Part shown: positions 23,898-35,568 of the stretch, piece by piece
Layout: every line of letters begins with the position of its first letter
How positions within the stretch are numbered: the first letter of the stretch is position 1
NCBI GenBank assembly: GCA_023014335.1
Contig: JAECYW010000009.1
Span: 1,116,001 to 1,180,000 of the forward strand
DNA: 64,000 nt
Direction: 5' to 3'
DNA from: Galerina marginata
Lineage: Eukaryota > Basidiomycota > Agaricomycetes > Agaricales > Galerinaceae
Position numbers and translations under genes: made by a program
Notes under the pieces: generated by a model
What the model saw: the letters and a program-made list of their open reading frames with translations, nothing else
The model's database searches: none
Told to the model about the DNA's origin: nothing

Positions 23898-25392
23898 ATG
23901 CATCCTTCGTTTCCAACAGAAATATGGTCAGAGATATCAAATTTATCATCTCCGCAATCTCTTTCTCAGCTATGCCTGACATCATCAACTCTTCTTGCTA
24001 TCGCTCGTCCCATTCTCTTTCGAGAAGTGAGGCTTGCCAGTCTGAGGGGATATATGAGCCCCTATCCGAGTGTCGAAGCTACCTTTCATCTCTTATCTAA
24101 CAACTTGGAACTGGCTAGATGCGTCAGGAGTCTCACATTGGTGGTGTACGCCGCCCCAGGTCCAATTGACAACGTCGACCGCACACTTAACCTCTTCAAC
24201 TTCGATATGCTTTCGAACCTCGTCTCGCTCAAGAGACTTACGATCGCTGGTCCATTGTTTCTAAATGTAGACGACCAACTCCAGTTTGGGAGCATACTTG
24301 CTCAGAATTCACTGGAGGAGTTCACCTATGAAGGGGCGTTAGGATGTGAATGGTGGCCAGGAGCGAGTCTGGGAAGTTTGAGCCGCCTCAAAAGTATTTG
24401 GTGGAAAGCCTCTGAAAACTGCGACACGCCAATAGAAGGTGTGTGCTGCTGTTGCTGACCTGCGTTATAAAGAGTACTGGTAACCAATGTTATCTGCAGA
24501 TCGTCTCTCGCCGATGTGGGACCTCTTAACGAGTTCTCGACTGACACTCACAACTCTATCCCTTCCCTTCGGCGTCTCTGACGAAGACGTCAACGATCAG
24601 CTCTGGGCAATGCACTTTCCTTTCCTCCGTTCTCTCAAACTCGGTGTGTGGGAGTTCGACTCCACTCGAGCTGCCACTGGCTTCACATCATTCGTCTTAT
24701 CACATTCCACTCTTGAAGAACTCGACTTGGACTACGGGAACTATGATGATTTCGCCCTTTCATTTGATGAATCTTCGCTCGAGTCTCTAACTGCCCAGTC
24801 TCTTCCAAACCTCCGAACCCTTAGATGCAACACTCACTGCCTAGCTGTTCTTCTCCGTGCCAAAGTACAGTCGCTCTGTACGCTCTCCAGTCTAAAGACT
24901 GGACCTGGCGGAGTCGATGACCCCACTCTCGCCATGGACAGTTTATACAGGGCGTTATCTACTTTTCCCAACGCGCTATCCAATCTAAAAGAACTCAAAT
25001 TAGACTTTTCACAATGGGAGGAAACCGAGCGAGACGACATCCTCGACAGTATACGTCGGTTATCGAAATACTGCGGACACAAGCTTGAAACCTGGCACAA
25101 CGGCCTTCCAGCGATGGTCCAATTCTCCGCCTCACGGCTTAGATCTATCTTCAGGCCCTTCCACCAACTCAGGTCCATTCATTTAGCTTCTCGACTCATA
25201 CTCAACAATAGCCAGCACAATAATATAAGTGTCGAATCATCCATCCTTGAACTTGCACTGTGCTGTCATAACCTGGAGGAAATACACTTGGAGAGCCCTG
25301 GTCTGAAGGGTGAAGCCGATGGAGTGTGGCTCATTGAGAGAGGCAAAGCGGGCAGCCATGTCATGAATGTTCATCGTAGGATTGTATTTTGA
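23898..25392 (+). CDS. F-box/LRR-like protein (B)
   Basis: Exons 23898-24438 and 24500-25392 join in frame to 477 aa. The N-terminus (HPSFPTEIWSEISNLSSPQS, then LCLTSSTLLAIARPILFREV) is a good F-box; the start was chosen at the ATG just before it because upstream readings begin at non-ATG codons. The rest shows leucine-rich units: LVSLKRLTIAGPLFL, NSLEEFTYEGA, FLRSLKLGVWEF, HSTLEELDLDYGNYDD, LPNLRTLRCNTHC, LSNLKELKLDFSQ, HNLEEIHLESPGL. It probably recruits a substrate to an SCF ubiquitin ligase. It is transcribed divergently from the RdRP gene; co-regulation is possible but unproven. Confidence 0.82.
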
Positions 25393-25786
25393 TCATGGAT
25401 ACGAGACGGATTCAGTAGTTTATTCTTCAAAGACACTTCAGAACGTCTGGTTAATGTAGTTATATATGGACTTTACAAACAAGCTGTCGTTGTTGTGTAC
25501 GAGGTTACTTGTGTAAGTTTGAACAAGGCTTCGTCGTTATTAGCTAGTGATAGTGAGGCCAATTGATTCGAAATAAATAGATGTGAGTGGCCTCATCAGG
25601 CTCATCTGTTAGTGGGCACTAGGAATTGACACCGTCCGGCATTAGCATCTCCTAAGCAGACCACGATATAAGTGACAGAGTCAGGGAATTTTCGACGGCG
25701 GAACTTGAAGCCCCGTTCTCGACGCTGTGACTCAGCAAGGTCAACGACTGCTTTTGATAGTTAAGTTACAAAGTGTACGTGTATTA

Positions 25787-26254
25787 CAGCGGTTTGCAAA
25801 AAGGTTGACAGTAATGGCCTGGGAAAGAAAGAAAAGAAAAAGAAACCCCGCCATAGGGTTTGGCCGGTTCTCGCACTTCTGGCTGGTAGAACACCTACCA
25901 AATTTTGTAGAATGTTTTACATAGGCTGTCTGTATAATTCTATAAGCTTTTGCAGATAGGCTTTGCATTTTTTCTACAGGTGTTGCGGCCATGAGAATGG
26001 TGAGATACATGGCAAACCCTAAGTAACCCTAAATTGAGTTCCCATCCATCCATACAACATTTGACCATTCTGGTGCAGCGAAACGGTCTCACAGACCTCC
26101 GGTTGCCTTTAGGATACCTTCCTAGAGCCATATCCTTTTATTCTGTCCATTTGGCAGGGCAGGAGCGGTGATTTAGGGCTAAGTGCTAATCTAGGGTTAA
26201 TCTTCTTTTCTTTCTTTCCCGGGCCGTTACTGTCAAGCTTTTTGCAAACCGCTG
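25787..26254. mobile_element. 468-bp MITE with TA target duplication (Tc1/mariner-like)
   Basis: Both ends carry an inverted repeat of about 50 bp. The left end begins CAGCGGTTTGCAAAAAGGTT, and the right end read in reverse begins CAGCGGTTTGCAAAAAGCTT. The repeat continues through TGACAGTAA, GGCC and GGGAAAGAAAGAAAAGAA with about three mismatches. TA dinucleotides flank both ends (25785-25786 and 26255-26256), the target duplication typical of Tc1/mariner elements. There is no transposase ORF, so it is non-autonomous. The interior carries several CCCTAA-like words. It lies in the convergent spacer between F-box gene B and the secreted-protein gene. Confidence 0.8.
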
Positions 26255-26315
26255 TAAACAAGACCATCGAACTCTAACAAACATCGCTTTTCCGGAGCAT
26301 CTAGTTTGGAAGCCC

Positions 26316-29300
26316 TCAGCTCGGACGGAAAGTCCAGGTGGGAACAGAAATCGTTGCAAGGGGAAAGTTGGTTGCAGCACCCAAAATCTGTTCACCACAA
26401 GTGTTGGCTGCTGCTTGCGTGGGTCCACAAATTATGTCGAACCGCCCCGAGCCGTCATTAAGGTTGAGCAACAAACAATCGACCTGTTGTCCGCCAATGA
26501 CCCATTCAAAGTTGACATTGGCCATATTTCCCGTTTGGCTGCCGCATTGAAGCGCAACATTGGCGTCTACAATACCCATGGCCGGTATAGCTTCGGCTAG
26601 CTCATAGATACCGTCGCATGCTGAATAAGAGGGAAGGGTGTATCTCATCCAATGTGATCCAGAAAGCGAGCCGCTCGCCCCCATCGCAAAGAAGTTCTGA
26701 TGCTTTGTTGAGTATGCACTTCTGGAGTTGACGAAAACGACAGCACTCACGGTATTTCCTGATCCAGTGACTGTGTAATCCGCGATAGCCCCATTTTCAA
26801 TGATGTAGCTTGGAGTCCCCGCCGACGTTGTTGAGAGGCTTATACCACCGTGTGTCCCAGGAGTATCGCATACCGGGAGTGCTGGAGCTGGAGGGATAAG
26901 ATTCTGGACTGGTTTATTAATGCTCATGTTCTAGATGCAATAGGATAAGAATCACCGTCCACGTAAAGGTTCCCGGAGTATACTGCCAAATCTCTTAGAC
27001 GGGAACTGAGATTGTGTTTTGAATATTGCTTACTAGAGCGGTGTAGTACATATCATGGCACGTTGGAACCTGTTGCCCTGTTTGCAGACTGACACCGAGC
27101 ATTACACCCCTCCACTTCGTCATCGTGTTCGTCGCTCGAGAGCTAGGCATTTTCGTCATTTGCAAAACGAGACAACAAGTGAAATAGCATGACGTACGTG
27201 CATCCGTTGGGATATGTGCTCAAGAGACTTCGTAGCCAGCTATTAAAGAGAGAGGGCAAGCTCGGGTTGACGGGGATGCTTGGTGTCACTTCGGATAGAA
27301 TATTTTGAACTGCAAGAGCAGTTGCTTGAAACACATGGGCAGTAGATCCAAAGTCTGTCACTGTGAGGAGATAAATACGGAACTCGGACAAATGGTCACT
27401 AACAAGGTCCCAGGGCAGCAAAGTTCCGAATGAAATACTCTATTTGAAATATCGTGGAAGCAGACATCTCGAAGTCGGTGATGCTACTGATTTTGTCGTT
27501 CTGGGGTGGATCAGCTGGGGTGGCCTTGTTGTTATTGACGACATTGGATTTTGCTGAAAGTCGTGTAATACAAAGCATTGAAGACTTCAAGAAAATGCAC
27601 ACCTTGATTAAGGGGCCTGTCGACCCAGACCATGTTATTTGTCTGTGATAAAAGCTTAAGCAAATGCACGATTAATTAAACTTGTAACCTCTTACTTGAT
27701 CGATTGCCTGGACCAGAGCGACGGCAGTGGTTTGCCCATCAGTCCTTTGAAAGTTCCAGACTGTTTGAATCCTAAGTATGTATTTTGATCAGTGGAGATA
27801 CACAATTGTTTAAGGGCTCAAAAGCCAACCAGTTGCAGTCGCCTGGTAGGTCAAAAGTAGCCGCAAAGAACTGAGTAATATATCCGAGCCTATGAACAAT
27901 TGCAATGATTTGAGAAACGAGTAGAAGAGTCGCAGGTCTTACTCAAAGACGTGTTCCTCTATGATTTCAGCTCTGTCAACCATTTAGAAGGATGTCAGGT
28001 TATGAATTGACGTACGGTTTACATCATTTCCACCAGGCGGTTTGCTATTGACTTGCCACGGGTTAAGTGTTGTACCCGTCCCGCCTTGAGCAGGTGTACC
28101 TATGGATAGATACAACCCCGCTGAGAGAGTGACGACCGAAGCTGAGAATTGCCGCAAGCCGCATTTGTTAACAGCGATGGCTAAATTGAATTGTCAATTC
28201 TAGATATGTAATTAAGCAGCCACGCTTACATCTAGGGGTGGCACGTTCAACAAAGGTATTTGCTCTTCGTCTTCTTGTGTCTGGATCGGTGCCATCATCT
28301 TCCCAATCCGCATTTTCTGCGTCGTCAGGAAGCGTGTACGAGCTGGGAATGGTGGGACAGGATGCTGAGGAAGAAGTTGTGGAGGTTGTGCTGCTACTTG
28401 ATGACTGCGATGTTTGAGATGGTTGCGGGTTACTCCAGGGACCAGTCCATGCAGCGGGTGCAGTCGGAATAGGCGTTGTACCGCCTATAATCCCGACATC
28501 TAGGGGAAGCAAACCACTAACAATTGGACCGCCAAGGCCAAATATCAGAAGCCACCAGTCGTTTCCATTCTTATTACTGTCACCAGGTGGACCCGTGATA
28601 TTCTTAGGTGGAGAAATAGATGAAGTTGGAGCTGCCACGATGCTAGTATACGACGGAGGCGACGTAAAAGTGACGCTTGCCCCGCTGGTCGGAGGTATAA
28701 TGTTATCGTCTGCGAAGCTTTTAGTCAAAGGTTGCGAGCTAGACAGTGAAATAAACTTACTCCACGTAGGTGTTATAGCACCCGCTATGGTAATGGCAGT
28801 TGGAAGAGGAGAGCCGACAGGCGTACCACCTGAAGCGACAACGACTGTTGTACCGTCGATGGTCACCGTCACCGTAGTTGAAGGAATAGGTATGACCACC
28901 GTCGTTTTGGAGAATACGAAAGTCTCAGATATAGCAGTGGTCGGAGGGTATGGGTTTGGATCTACAAGTGATGTCAGGAATGCGTAGTCATTGAGTGACA
29001 GCAGCAGCCTTACTCCACTCAACATAGCTGATTGTCGCAACGGGAGCCGTTGTTGTTGAAGATGTGCTCTGTTAATATCGAGTAAGTCTTATATGCTAAA
29101 CGGTACATTAAAATAGTTGACCGTTGCTGTGGGATACGTGGAATAATGCAGCCAATCATTAAAGCTAAAGTATGATTTAGATTTTGCGACTGAGAGGAGG
29201 ATGAAGCTCACTTCGTATATGGGACATTGGCCCCTGTCGCGGTCCACGTGTAAATGGCTTGCCAGTAGGCAATCACGACGGCGTTCGACCTTAAAACAAG

Positions 29301-30173
29301 AGAAAGAGATTTAGGGGTAAGGCTTGCAAGTTGCGGCCAAGAGTATAGAAGCTTACGACGGATAGTTAGCAGTACTGATGTTTGACAAGGTTCCATAATA
29401 AAAGTCGACGTAGTTTTGTTGAGTGACAGGACTTCGAGTAACATGACTTGGGAGATCAAGAAATTTAGCTCGGGAACTCACCAACCCCCAGTCGCATAGG
29501 CACAACTTCCCACAATCGGTGCATATATCTAGAGATCGAATGAAATGTCAATGCATTCCACGTTCTTAAGTTTAGAGCTCACGTTAGCATAATCCAATGA
29601 TGTCTGCGCCGCATTAGTTGTCGTTGAGCCTGTTTGGCACTCGACACTGTTGATCAGATTTCCAACCTGTGCAAATGTCAGCAATGAAAGAGGCTAGAAA
29701 ATAGATGAACAAATTACATACTCCGTAGCACGTGGCAGCTGCGACACAAGATTGAATACCCCATAGGTCGTTGATTGTCTATGAGCATTTGAATTTCGAG
29801 GACATACAGAAGTTTAGACTGAAAGACTCACATCGAAGCTGACGGTATCGATACAGTTCGCTGCAAGGTTCAAACACGAAAGTTCCACTGTATTCAAGCA
29901 AGCGGCGATGGCAGCTCGCTTGGCGATAGCAGTGGTGGTTGGCAGTATTATAGACACATCCTGGGATGGTCCAACCGCTGACGTAGGAGAAAATATTGGA
30001 CGAGTCGTTAAGGCGGTCGCGCTGATGGTTTGGGTCTTTGTTCCCGATATAAGGTAAGGGGCGGGGACACCGATGGAACTAACAGGTGTCAGTGTAACTC
30101 CAGGCGAGTGTCTGATAAGTTGTGCATGGACTAGTAGGAGAGAACAGAGCAAGGTGACTTGTAGAGACCGCAT
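26316..30173 (-). CDS. Large secreted multi-exon protein, unknown function
   Basis: At least thirteen short exons run from the ATG at 30173 to the stop at 26316. Junctions I joined in frame include 27034/26930, 27142 and those near 27413, 27600, 28210, 29380 and 29500. The N-terminus is a signal peptide (MRSLQVTLLCSLLLVHAQ). The first third is Cys-containing (CLNTVELSCLNLAANC, WGIQSCVAAATCYG). Next comes a long Thr/Ser/Pro region at about 28950-28340, including SSSSSTTSTTSSSASCPT. An acidic stretch then meets a tetrabasic RRRR near 28255, a plausible Kex2/furin-like cleavage site. The C-terminal domain has HVFELGYITQFF and ends around CGPTQAAANTCGEQILGAAT. HVFE-like motifs occur in C-terminal regions of some secreted fungal proteins, but I cannot name the family. 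No membrane anchor or GPI signal was seen at the C-terminus. Confidence 0.7.
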
Positions 30174-30234
30174 GATCGGGGGATTTGAAGAGCTGCAATG
30201 GGCTGCTTCGAGGATCACTAATCCTAGTCGTCCA

Positions 30235-30241
30235 TTTTATA
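30235..30241 (-). promoter_or_regulatory. TATA box of the secreted-protein gene
   Basis: On the minus strand the sequence reads GCGCTATAAAATGG about 62 bp upstream of the ATG at 30173. It is a near-consensus TATA box at a sensible distance. It supports 30173 as the start. Confidence 0.55.
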
Positions 30242-30716
30242 GCGCGAAAGTCTTCCCTTCTGTTGTAGTAAAACCTCTGACTCGGGGGTTCAGCGCGAAA
30301 ACTCTGGGCTGTGTATGCGAACAAAGGAACATATGACCCGTGCATAGGATGAGCCATCAGTCGAAAGGAGAATAAATAACAGTTGGATCACCGTCCGGTG
30401 AATATTGAAGCGAAGTCGGCATCGAGAGGATTTGCTTTGAATCACTGCTAGCAAGCAACAATTCTGCAGGCCGGAGAATTTCAAATTCCATCGTACTTCC
30501 TCAATGTTCTATAATTAATAGAAGGATAAATTTGACGTCGATTTTGTCACGAGGAAAGGATAGGTTGAGACTTTACAGCTGCCCTAGTGTGTAAGCAATC
30601 GTGTTTGGTGGCTTCAACGCGCCAGATTCACAGATAGATTACACCCCGTGGATCCGGAGCGGGATCTGTGAGCGACGGGGAAGATAAATACACTAAAACA
30701 AAATGTCAAGAGCGCA

Positions 30717-31346
30717 TCATACCATGGTGAGCTGTCCCAGGGCGCTCATTTTGAGAGTGAGACTGTGAGAGCCTTCTTCGTCACTGAGCGGTTTATGACA
30801 GTAAGATGGTTGGCCAGATAGCAAAAATAAACCAACCGGGCCAACGCAGACGTACTCATTAAGCCAAGCTTCGACCCCAATACAGGTCCATCTGCGTGCA
30901 AAAGTTGTGTTCGGTTTGTGGGTTCGCAAGCCATGGTTCACGGACAGAGACAGAAACTGATGGAACATTGCAAACACCGAAAATAGCGCGGATGAAAGGA
31001 GTACCCGACCTTTCCTTCGTAGATGGTCAAATAGAGGACCTCTATGTTTTGGCACAAACGCAGCGAGTAGAATGAGCGGAAGCATACCGCAACATATCAG
31101 AGCGGCAAACTATAGTAAAAGTTCGCGGGTAATGGCGATGATGCAAGGAAAGGAAGACAAGATTTGCATCAAAGTCCACAAGGAAACGTAAAAGACTGGT
31201 AATGAAGCACGGTCATGATTTCCGAGACCCCATTTACCCGTAAGGGTGAAAGATGGCGCGGAAGGCGACCTTCGGTGGTAGAATATATAGAGCATTTGAA
31301 TTCCACTCTGATTTTTGTTCACGTGGAGATTTGCGAGCATGCGCAA
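30717..31346 (-). pseudogene. Possible small membrane-protein gene or relic
   Basis: Two minus-strand frames give hydrophobic, membrane-like segments: VFYVSLWTLMQILSSFPCII in the first and MLPLILLAAFVP then LLSSALFSVFAMFHQFLSL in the second. A stop (near 31110) separates them and I found no good intron to join them, so it may be a decayed gene. The second frame has two or three potential membrane helices and a Cys-containing loop. No family recognised. It sits between the secreted-protein gene and the RdRP fragment. Confidence 0.3.
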
Positions 31347-31399
31347 AGAATCGAGTATGCTTTGCTATATTCTTCGCCTATATCCGTTCGCGGGTTATT

Positions 31400-31965
31400 G
31401 AAAAGGGCGAGATGAAGCGGGGGGCATAAGCCTGCATAAGCCTCGTTATCACGGTTCACAACGGCAGGATCTGGATAGATCGAGCCGACGCGTTCTTTAA
31501 ATTTTCTATGGTACTCGTCAATGGACGATGAAATCTGGTTCTTTCCATACTTGAGATACCTAGGGAATTCAAGGTTAATGATGTAGCACTGAGGGGAAAA
31601 ATGTAAGGTTTGACTTCAATGCGAATTTTTTGACGGTTCATAATCAAATTTCCAACACCGTTGCTGGCCCCCACGGCCCTCACTATTCCGAAGTACTTTT
31701 TCTTAATATGACTCGAACACTAGTCAACCTTCCGTCTACAATGGCGCCAAAGCTTTCAACGTGAAGGATAAGGCAATCTTGCGAGTTACTGACCAGTTAT
31801 CGGTATCAAAAGGAACATTCCAGATGCTGTCCAGATGTTGATATTCATGGAAGGTACGAGGCAAGCAAGTCTTAGCAAGACTGGGCGAAGCTTGGTAGTT
31901 ATCAAACTATCATCGGCATCGCTGATATTTGACGATTGTGGTACTCGTCAGCAAACAGCAAATAG
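31400..31965 (-). pseudogene. Broken partial copy of the RdRP 5' region
   Basis: This stretch matches the 5' part of the RdRP gene and its upstream spacer (parent about 22700-23800) in the same orientation, in collinear blocks. Block 1 (31400-31550) matches the parent around the MERTRFHRSLTGTS exon. Block 2 (31552-31590) matches the GISSIEK exon. Block 3 (31595-31655) matches the end of exon 1 (FDYDRQKFRIE). Block 4 (about 31700-31965) matches the start of exon 1 with the ATG region and the upstream spacer. About 110 and about 380 bp of parent sequence are missing between blocks, and the reading frame is lost. It cannot encode a polymerase. Its substitutions are spread evenly, so it is not a very recent copy. 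Confidence 0.88.
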
Positions 31966-32039
31966 ATAAAGTCGGCAAGCTAGTCTGCAGTTTAGCCGCT
32001 GTAGCGGTACATGTACGTGGTGGTTTGGCCGCGTGTGGT

Positions 32040-32366
32040 GGTGGACCCAGTGTTGTGCCGGTTATCGAACCGTTGACAGAGTTATTAACGGTTGATGTTG
32101 GTTAATAACGGTTAGCTTTTGATGTGAACTGTAACCGTGTCCAGCGACTCTACCGAATTGGGTATCCAGAACCGACCAGAACCGACAGTGGTTGATGAAC
32201 GCTTTCCCACAGTCGAGGTTATCGATCACGCTCTGAAAGTTTGCTGGTGGATGGACCGTGTGAGAGTTCTGTGATGGACAACGGTTAACAACGGTTAGCA
32301 ACTTTAACCATCAGTGTAACTGCAACCACGAACTTTGGTTATTAACCGGCCAACACTGGGTGGACC
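32040..32366. mobile_element. 311-bp hAT-type MITE with perfect 8-bp target duplication
   Basis: The element spans 32048-32358 and is bracketed by identical 8-bp direct repeats GGTGGACC (32040-32047 and 32359-32366). The ends are inverted: left CAGTGTTGTGCCGGTTATCG, right in reverse CAGTGTTGGCCGGTTAATAA. CAGTG termini plus an 8-bp target duplication are diagnostic of hAT elements. Inside, AACGGTTA words recur in both orientations (for example near 32085-32115 and 32280-32300), typical subterminal repeats. There is no transposase ORF. It lies 83 bp from the RdRP fragment. Confidence 0.9.
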
Positions 32367-33039
32367 ACTGGTCGAAATGTCGTGGATCGTGTCACAGGGT
32401 CACAACTACAAGCTTGACCGGTTGACCTCGCATCGACCATGACCTCTTTTCATTTCGGTCCCTTACTATGCCCTTATTACTTCCAACAAAACTTTCTGGC
32501 TGTGGCGGAAGTCGCGATGTCTTCAACAAGTTGCTGCCTCTAGCGACATAGGCATGCTAGAGCCTGAGAAGCGCTGGGAAGCAACATGCAACGAGACAGA
32601 AGAAGACTTGGATTTTGTCAAAATCATAACTCACGGTCATCGGGAACGGGTATTCACGCAGAAAATTACCTGTTTTATATCCGTGGCGCCGCCTGAATGC
32701 AACTCCAATGTTTCTAAACAGCCCAGAGATGTTAGTATATTCCTAACTTCCGACCTTGGAGTTGGAGTGATATCAGTAAAGCGGCACTTTACGTGGGACT
32801 ACATGGTATGGTATACGGTTATTTTTAAAGATTTTCAGATGACTTCACGAATCACCGAACAGCGGTTTCTTAAGCTTCGAAGTTGTCTTCTCGAGCTCCT
32901 TTCTCATCTATTCTCGCTCCTATGACCTGCTAATAAACTCACGTCAACCTGCTTATTCTCTTTCTGCCGTTTCTGTCCCTCTGGTACCCCAAACCCTCGA
33001 ATAACGAACTTTGACGCTGCAAAACCAGTACGACCAAGC
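32367..33039. other. Spacer upstream of the sugar transporter
   Basis: Holds a 123-codon plus-strand ORF (32554-32925) without recognisable domain, and the CT-rich leader of the transporter (CTTATTCTCTTTCTGCCG near 32950). I do not support a gene here. Confidence 0.4.
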
Positions 33040-35316
33040 ATGATAAACGAAGAAAGGAATGATGACCATCTTGATTCCAAGCGGGCGAGGGAAGGTAGTG
33101 TGGGCGAGGTTGACTCTCTGAAGGACGTCATTCGCGATATCGACTCTGGGGAAATCAACGAACTCGCTGTCGTAGCCGAAGGGGAAGAACGGACGACTTG
33201 GTTTGTATGGATTTTGGTGATGTGTTCGACGATATCTGGGCTACTTTTTGGTGCGTTTAGACTTTGAATGCTCACTGAACAGTGAAGCCTAACTTCAACG
33301 AATATTTTTTTGTAGGGTACGACACAGGCGTCATTTCTGGTGCACTCGTGACTATCGGTTCCGATCTGGGCCCTGAAGCTCTCTCGAATGGTCAGAAGGT
33401 TGGTTGCTGCCCATTACCGTCTAAGATCCTCTCCTGCATCGAGGGCCTATGATGACTTATCGCGATGGGTTTATTGTCCTTCCTACTTTCTCATTACCAT
33501 TTCTTGTTCTCAGGAATTTATCACCTCTGCTACAACGCTTGGAGCCCTGCTAGGCGGCCTCGTTGCCGGGGTTCTTTCCGACTGGACAGGTCGCCGGCCC
33601 GTCTTGGGAATTGCAGACGTGATTTTTATCGGCGGAGCTATCGCCCAAGCTTCATGCCATGATGTTTGGAGTATGGTCCGTAATTGACATTCGCCCGTTT
33701 ATAAAGGTCACTGACTGCCTAGTATTTAACTATCAGATCGGAGGACGGTTTCTCATTGGAGTCGGTGTTGGTCTCGCGGCATGCATTGCCCCACTGTACA
33801 TCCAAGAATTATCACCCACGCGCCTTCGGGGTCGTATGGTCGTTCTCAAGTTGGTTTATTCAAGCTTAGAAACCTGAGTAAAAGTCTGAAGAACATCTGT
33901 ACAGTGTTGTCATGATCACGCTCGGTCAAGTGATCGCATATGGTATCGGGGCAGGATTTTTCCATGTCCATAGCGGATGGCGTTGGATGGTTGGTCTGGG
34001 AGCTGTACCCGCAGGTCTTCAGGTTATCTTCCTTTTCTTCCTTCCCGAAAGTCGTAAGTGCCTTTTTTAATTGTTTTTAACGACCTCGGAATCATTTCAT
34101 CTCATATTAATTGCCACAGCGAGAATTCTACTCCGCAGAGGAGACAAGGTCGCCGCACACGCAGTCATGAGCAAGATATACGCATTTGCAAAGCCTGAAG
34201 AAGTCGACCTGAAGGTGAGCCATTCATTAGGCGACATTTGGTCAGTATAGTTTTGCTGGATGACACTATTTACAGATCAAAGTCCTTCAAGTAGCCGTGC
34301 GAAAGAGCATAGAAATCACCGAGTCCACAACCTTCATCCAACGTTTTAAGTCTATGATCTTCGACCCAGTTAACCGAAGAGCTCTAAGTAAACAAACCAT
34401 CTTCAAAGCCCATTCAGTCAAAGCTAATTTATACCATTGAATCACCTAGTCATCGGCTGTGGAATGCAGGCCTTCCAGCAACTCTGCGGGTTCAATACCC
34501 TCATGTATTATTCCGCTACATTGTTCAAAGAAATCGGTTTCAACCAACCTACAGCTGTTGGTCTCATCATATCCGGAACGAACTTCATATTCACCCTCGT
34601 TGCCCTCAAATGGATCGACAGGATCGGCCGCAGGAACATCATGATCTGGAGTGCGCCGGGCATGGTCATTGGCTTGACGCTCGCAAGCATTGCCTTCTTC
34701 TGTAAATGAATCCGCCTCGTTAGATTTACAACCTGACCATGACTCTGAATTTCTTTGGCTCTAGACATGACAAAGAAGACGGGCGAAAATCTTGTTGATG
34801 GCACTCAATACTCAACCGCTTGGTCCGCAATCCTTCTCTTATCAATGATCCTCTTTGTTGCTTCGTATGCCACTGGCTTGGGAAACGTGCCATGGCAGCA
34901 GGGCGAACTGTTCTCACTTGAAGGTTCGCATTTAATCACCTCTTTCAGTCACTTGAAATCTCAAAATCCGGTTCCAAATTTGTTTAGTTCGAGGTATTGG
35001 CACATCACTATCCACGGCCACCAACTGGGCTGGGAACCTCCTCATTGGATCAACATATCTCTCCCTCATGGCAACCATCACACCTTCAGGAGCTTTTGGG
35101 TTTTACGCCGGCCTGTGTCTCCTCGGATGGATCTTTGTGTTGACATGCTTCCCCGAAACCGCTGGGCTTAGTCTGGAGGAGGTAAAGATGGTGTTCAAGA
35201 CAGGGTTTGGGATCAAAGAGAGCCAGCGGTTGCGTTTAAGGAAGCAGGAAATCAGGAGAGATGAGAGGGTTAGGCGAGAAGGGATGATCGCAAGCCTGGG
35301 AGAGAAGTCTGCTTGA
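33040..35316 (+). CDS. Sugar/myo-inositol transporter, MFS
   Basis: Twelve-helix plasma-membrane transporter of the MFS sugar family, closest in style to fungal ITR-type myo-inositol/H+ symporters. Exons 33040-33250, 33316-33398, 33514-33675, 33737-33849, 33905-34053, 34120-34214, 34276-34387, 34450-34701, 34765-34923, 34988-35316 give 554 aa in frame. Signatures: [17 protein letters not shown] (TM1), [19 protein letters not shown] (loop 2-3 GRR), [20 protein letters not shown] with [12 protein letters not shown] (PESPR-type sugar motifs), [32 protein letters not shown] (TM7 QQxxGxN), DRIGRRN and [12 protein letters not shown]. The N-terminal 70 residues are polar and acidic and lie in the cytoplasm. 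The substrate is inferred from the [18 protein letters not shown] pattern and the [12 protein letters not shown] stretch; other polyols remain possible. Confidence 0.92.
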
Positions 35317-35568
35317 TGAGATTACCCGTTTTAAAGTCAACGTCAAAAAAAAAACTTGACATGCATAGCAATGCTGGACGACTGTTCATTCATTGGGGCA
35401 TACGGACCGTTCGAAGGGCAGGAAGGCTTTAAGTATCCAGAAAGTGGAGACATGATGCCTACTGCAGTGCTGAATACCATCAATATATCAAACAGGATCA
35501 AACTGAAATGTTGTCGTTATATGATGGATATGACATAAGACTTTCAATAAGATACATGACATTATGGC

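Noticed and set aside
25787..26254. CCCTAA-like words suggesting telomeric sequence
   Set aside because: Too few and scattered, and inside a clear MITE; no tandem array exists.
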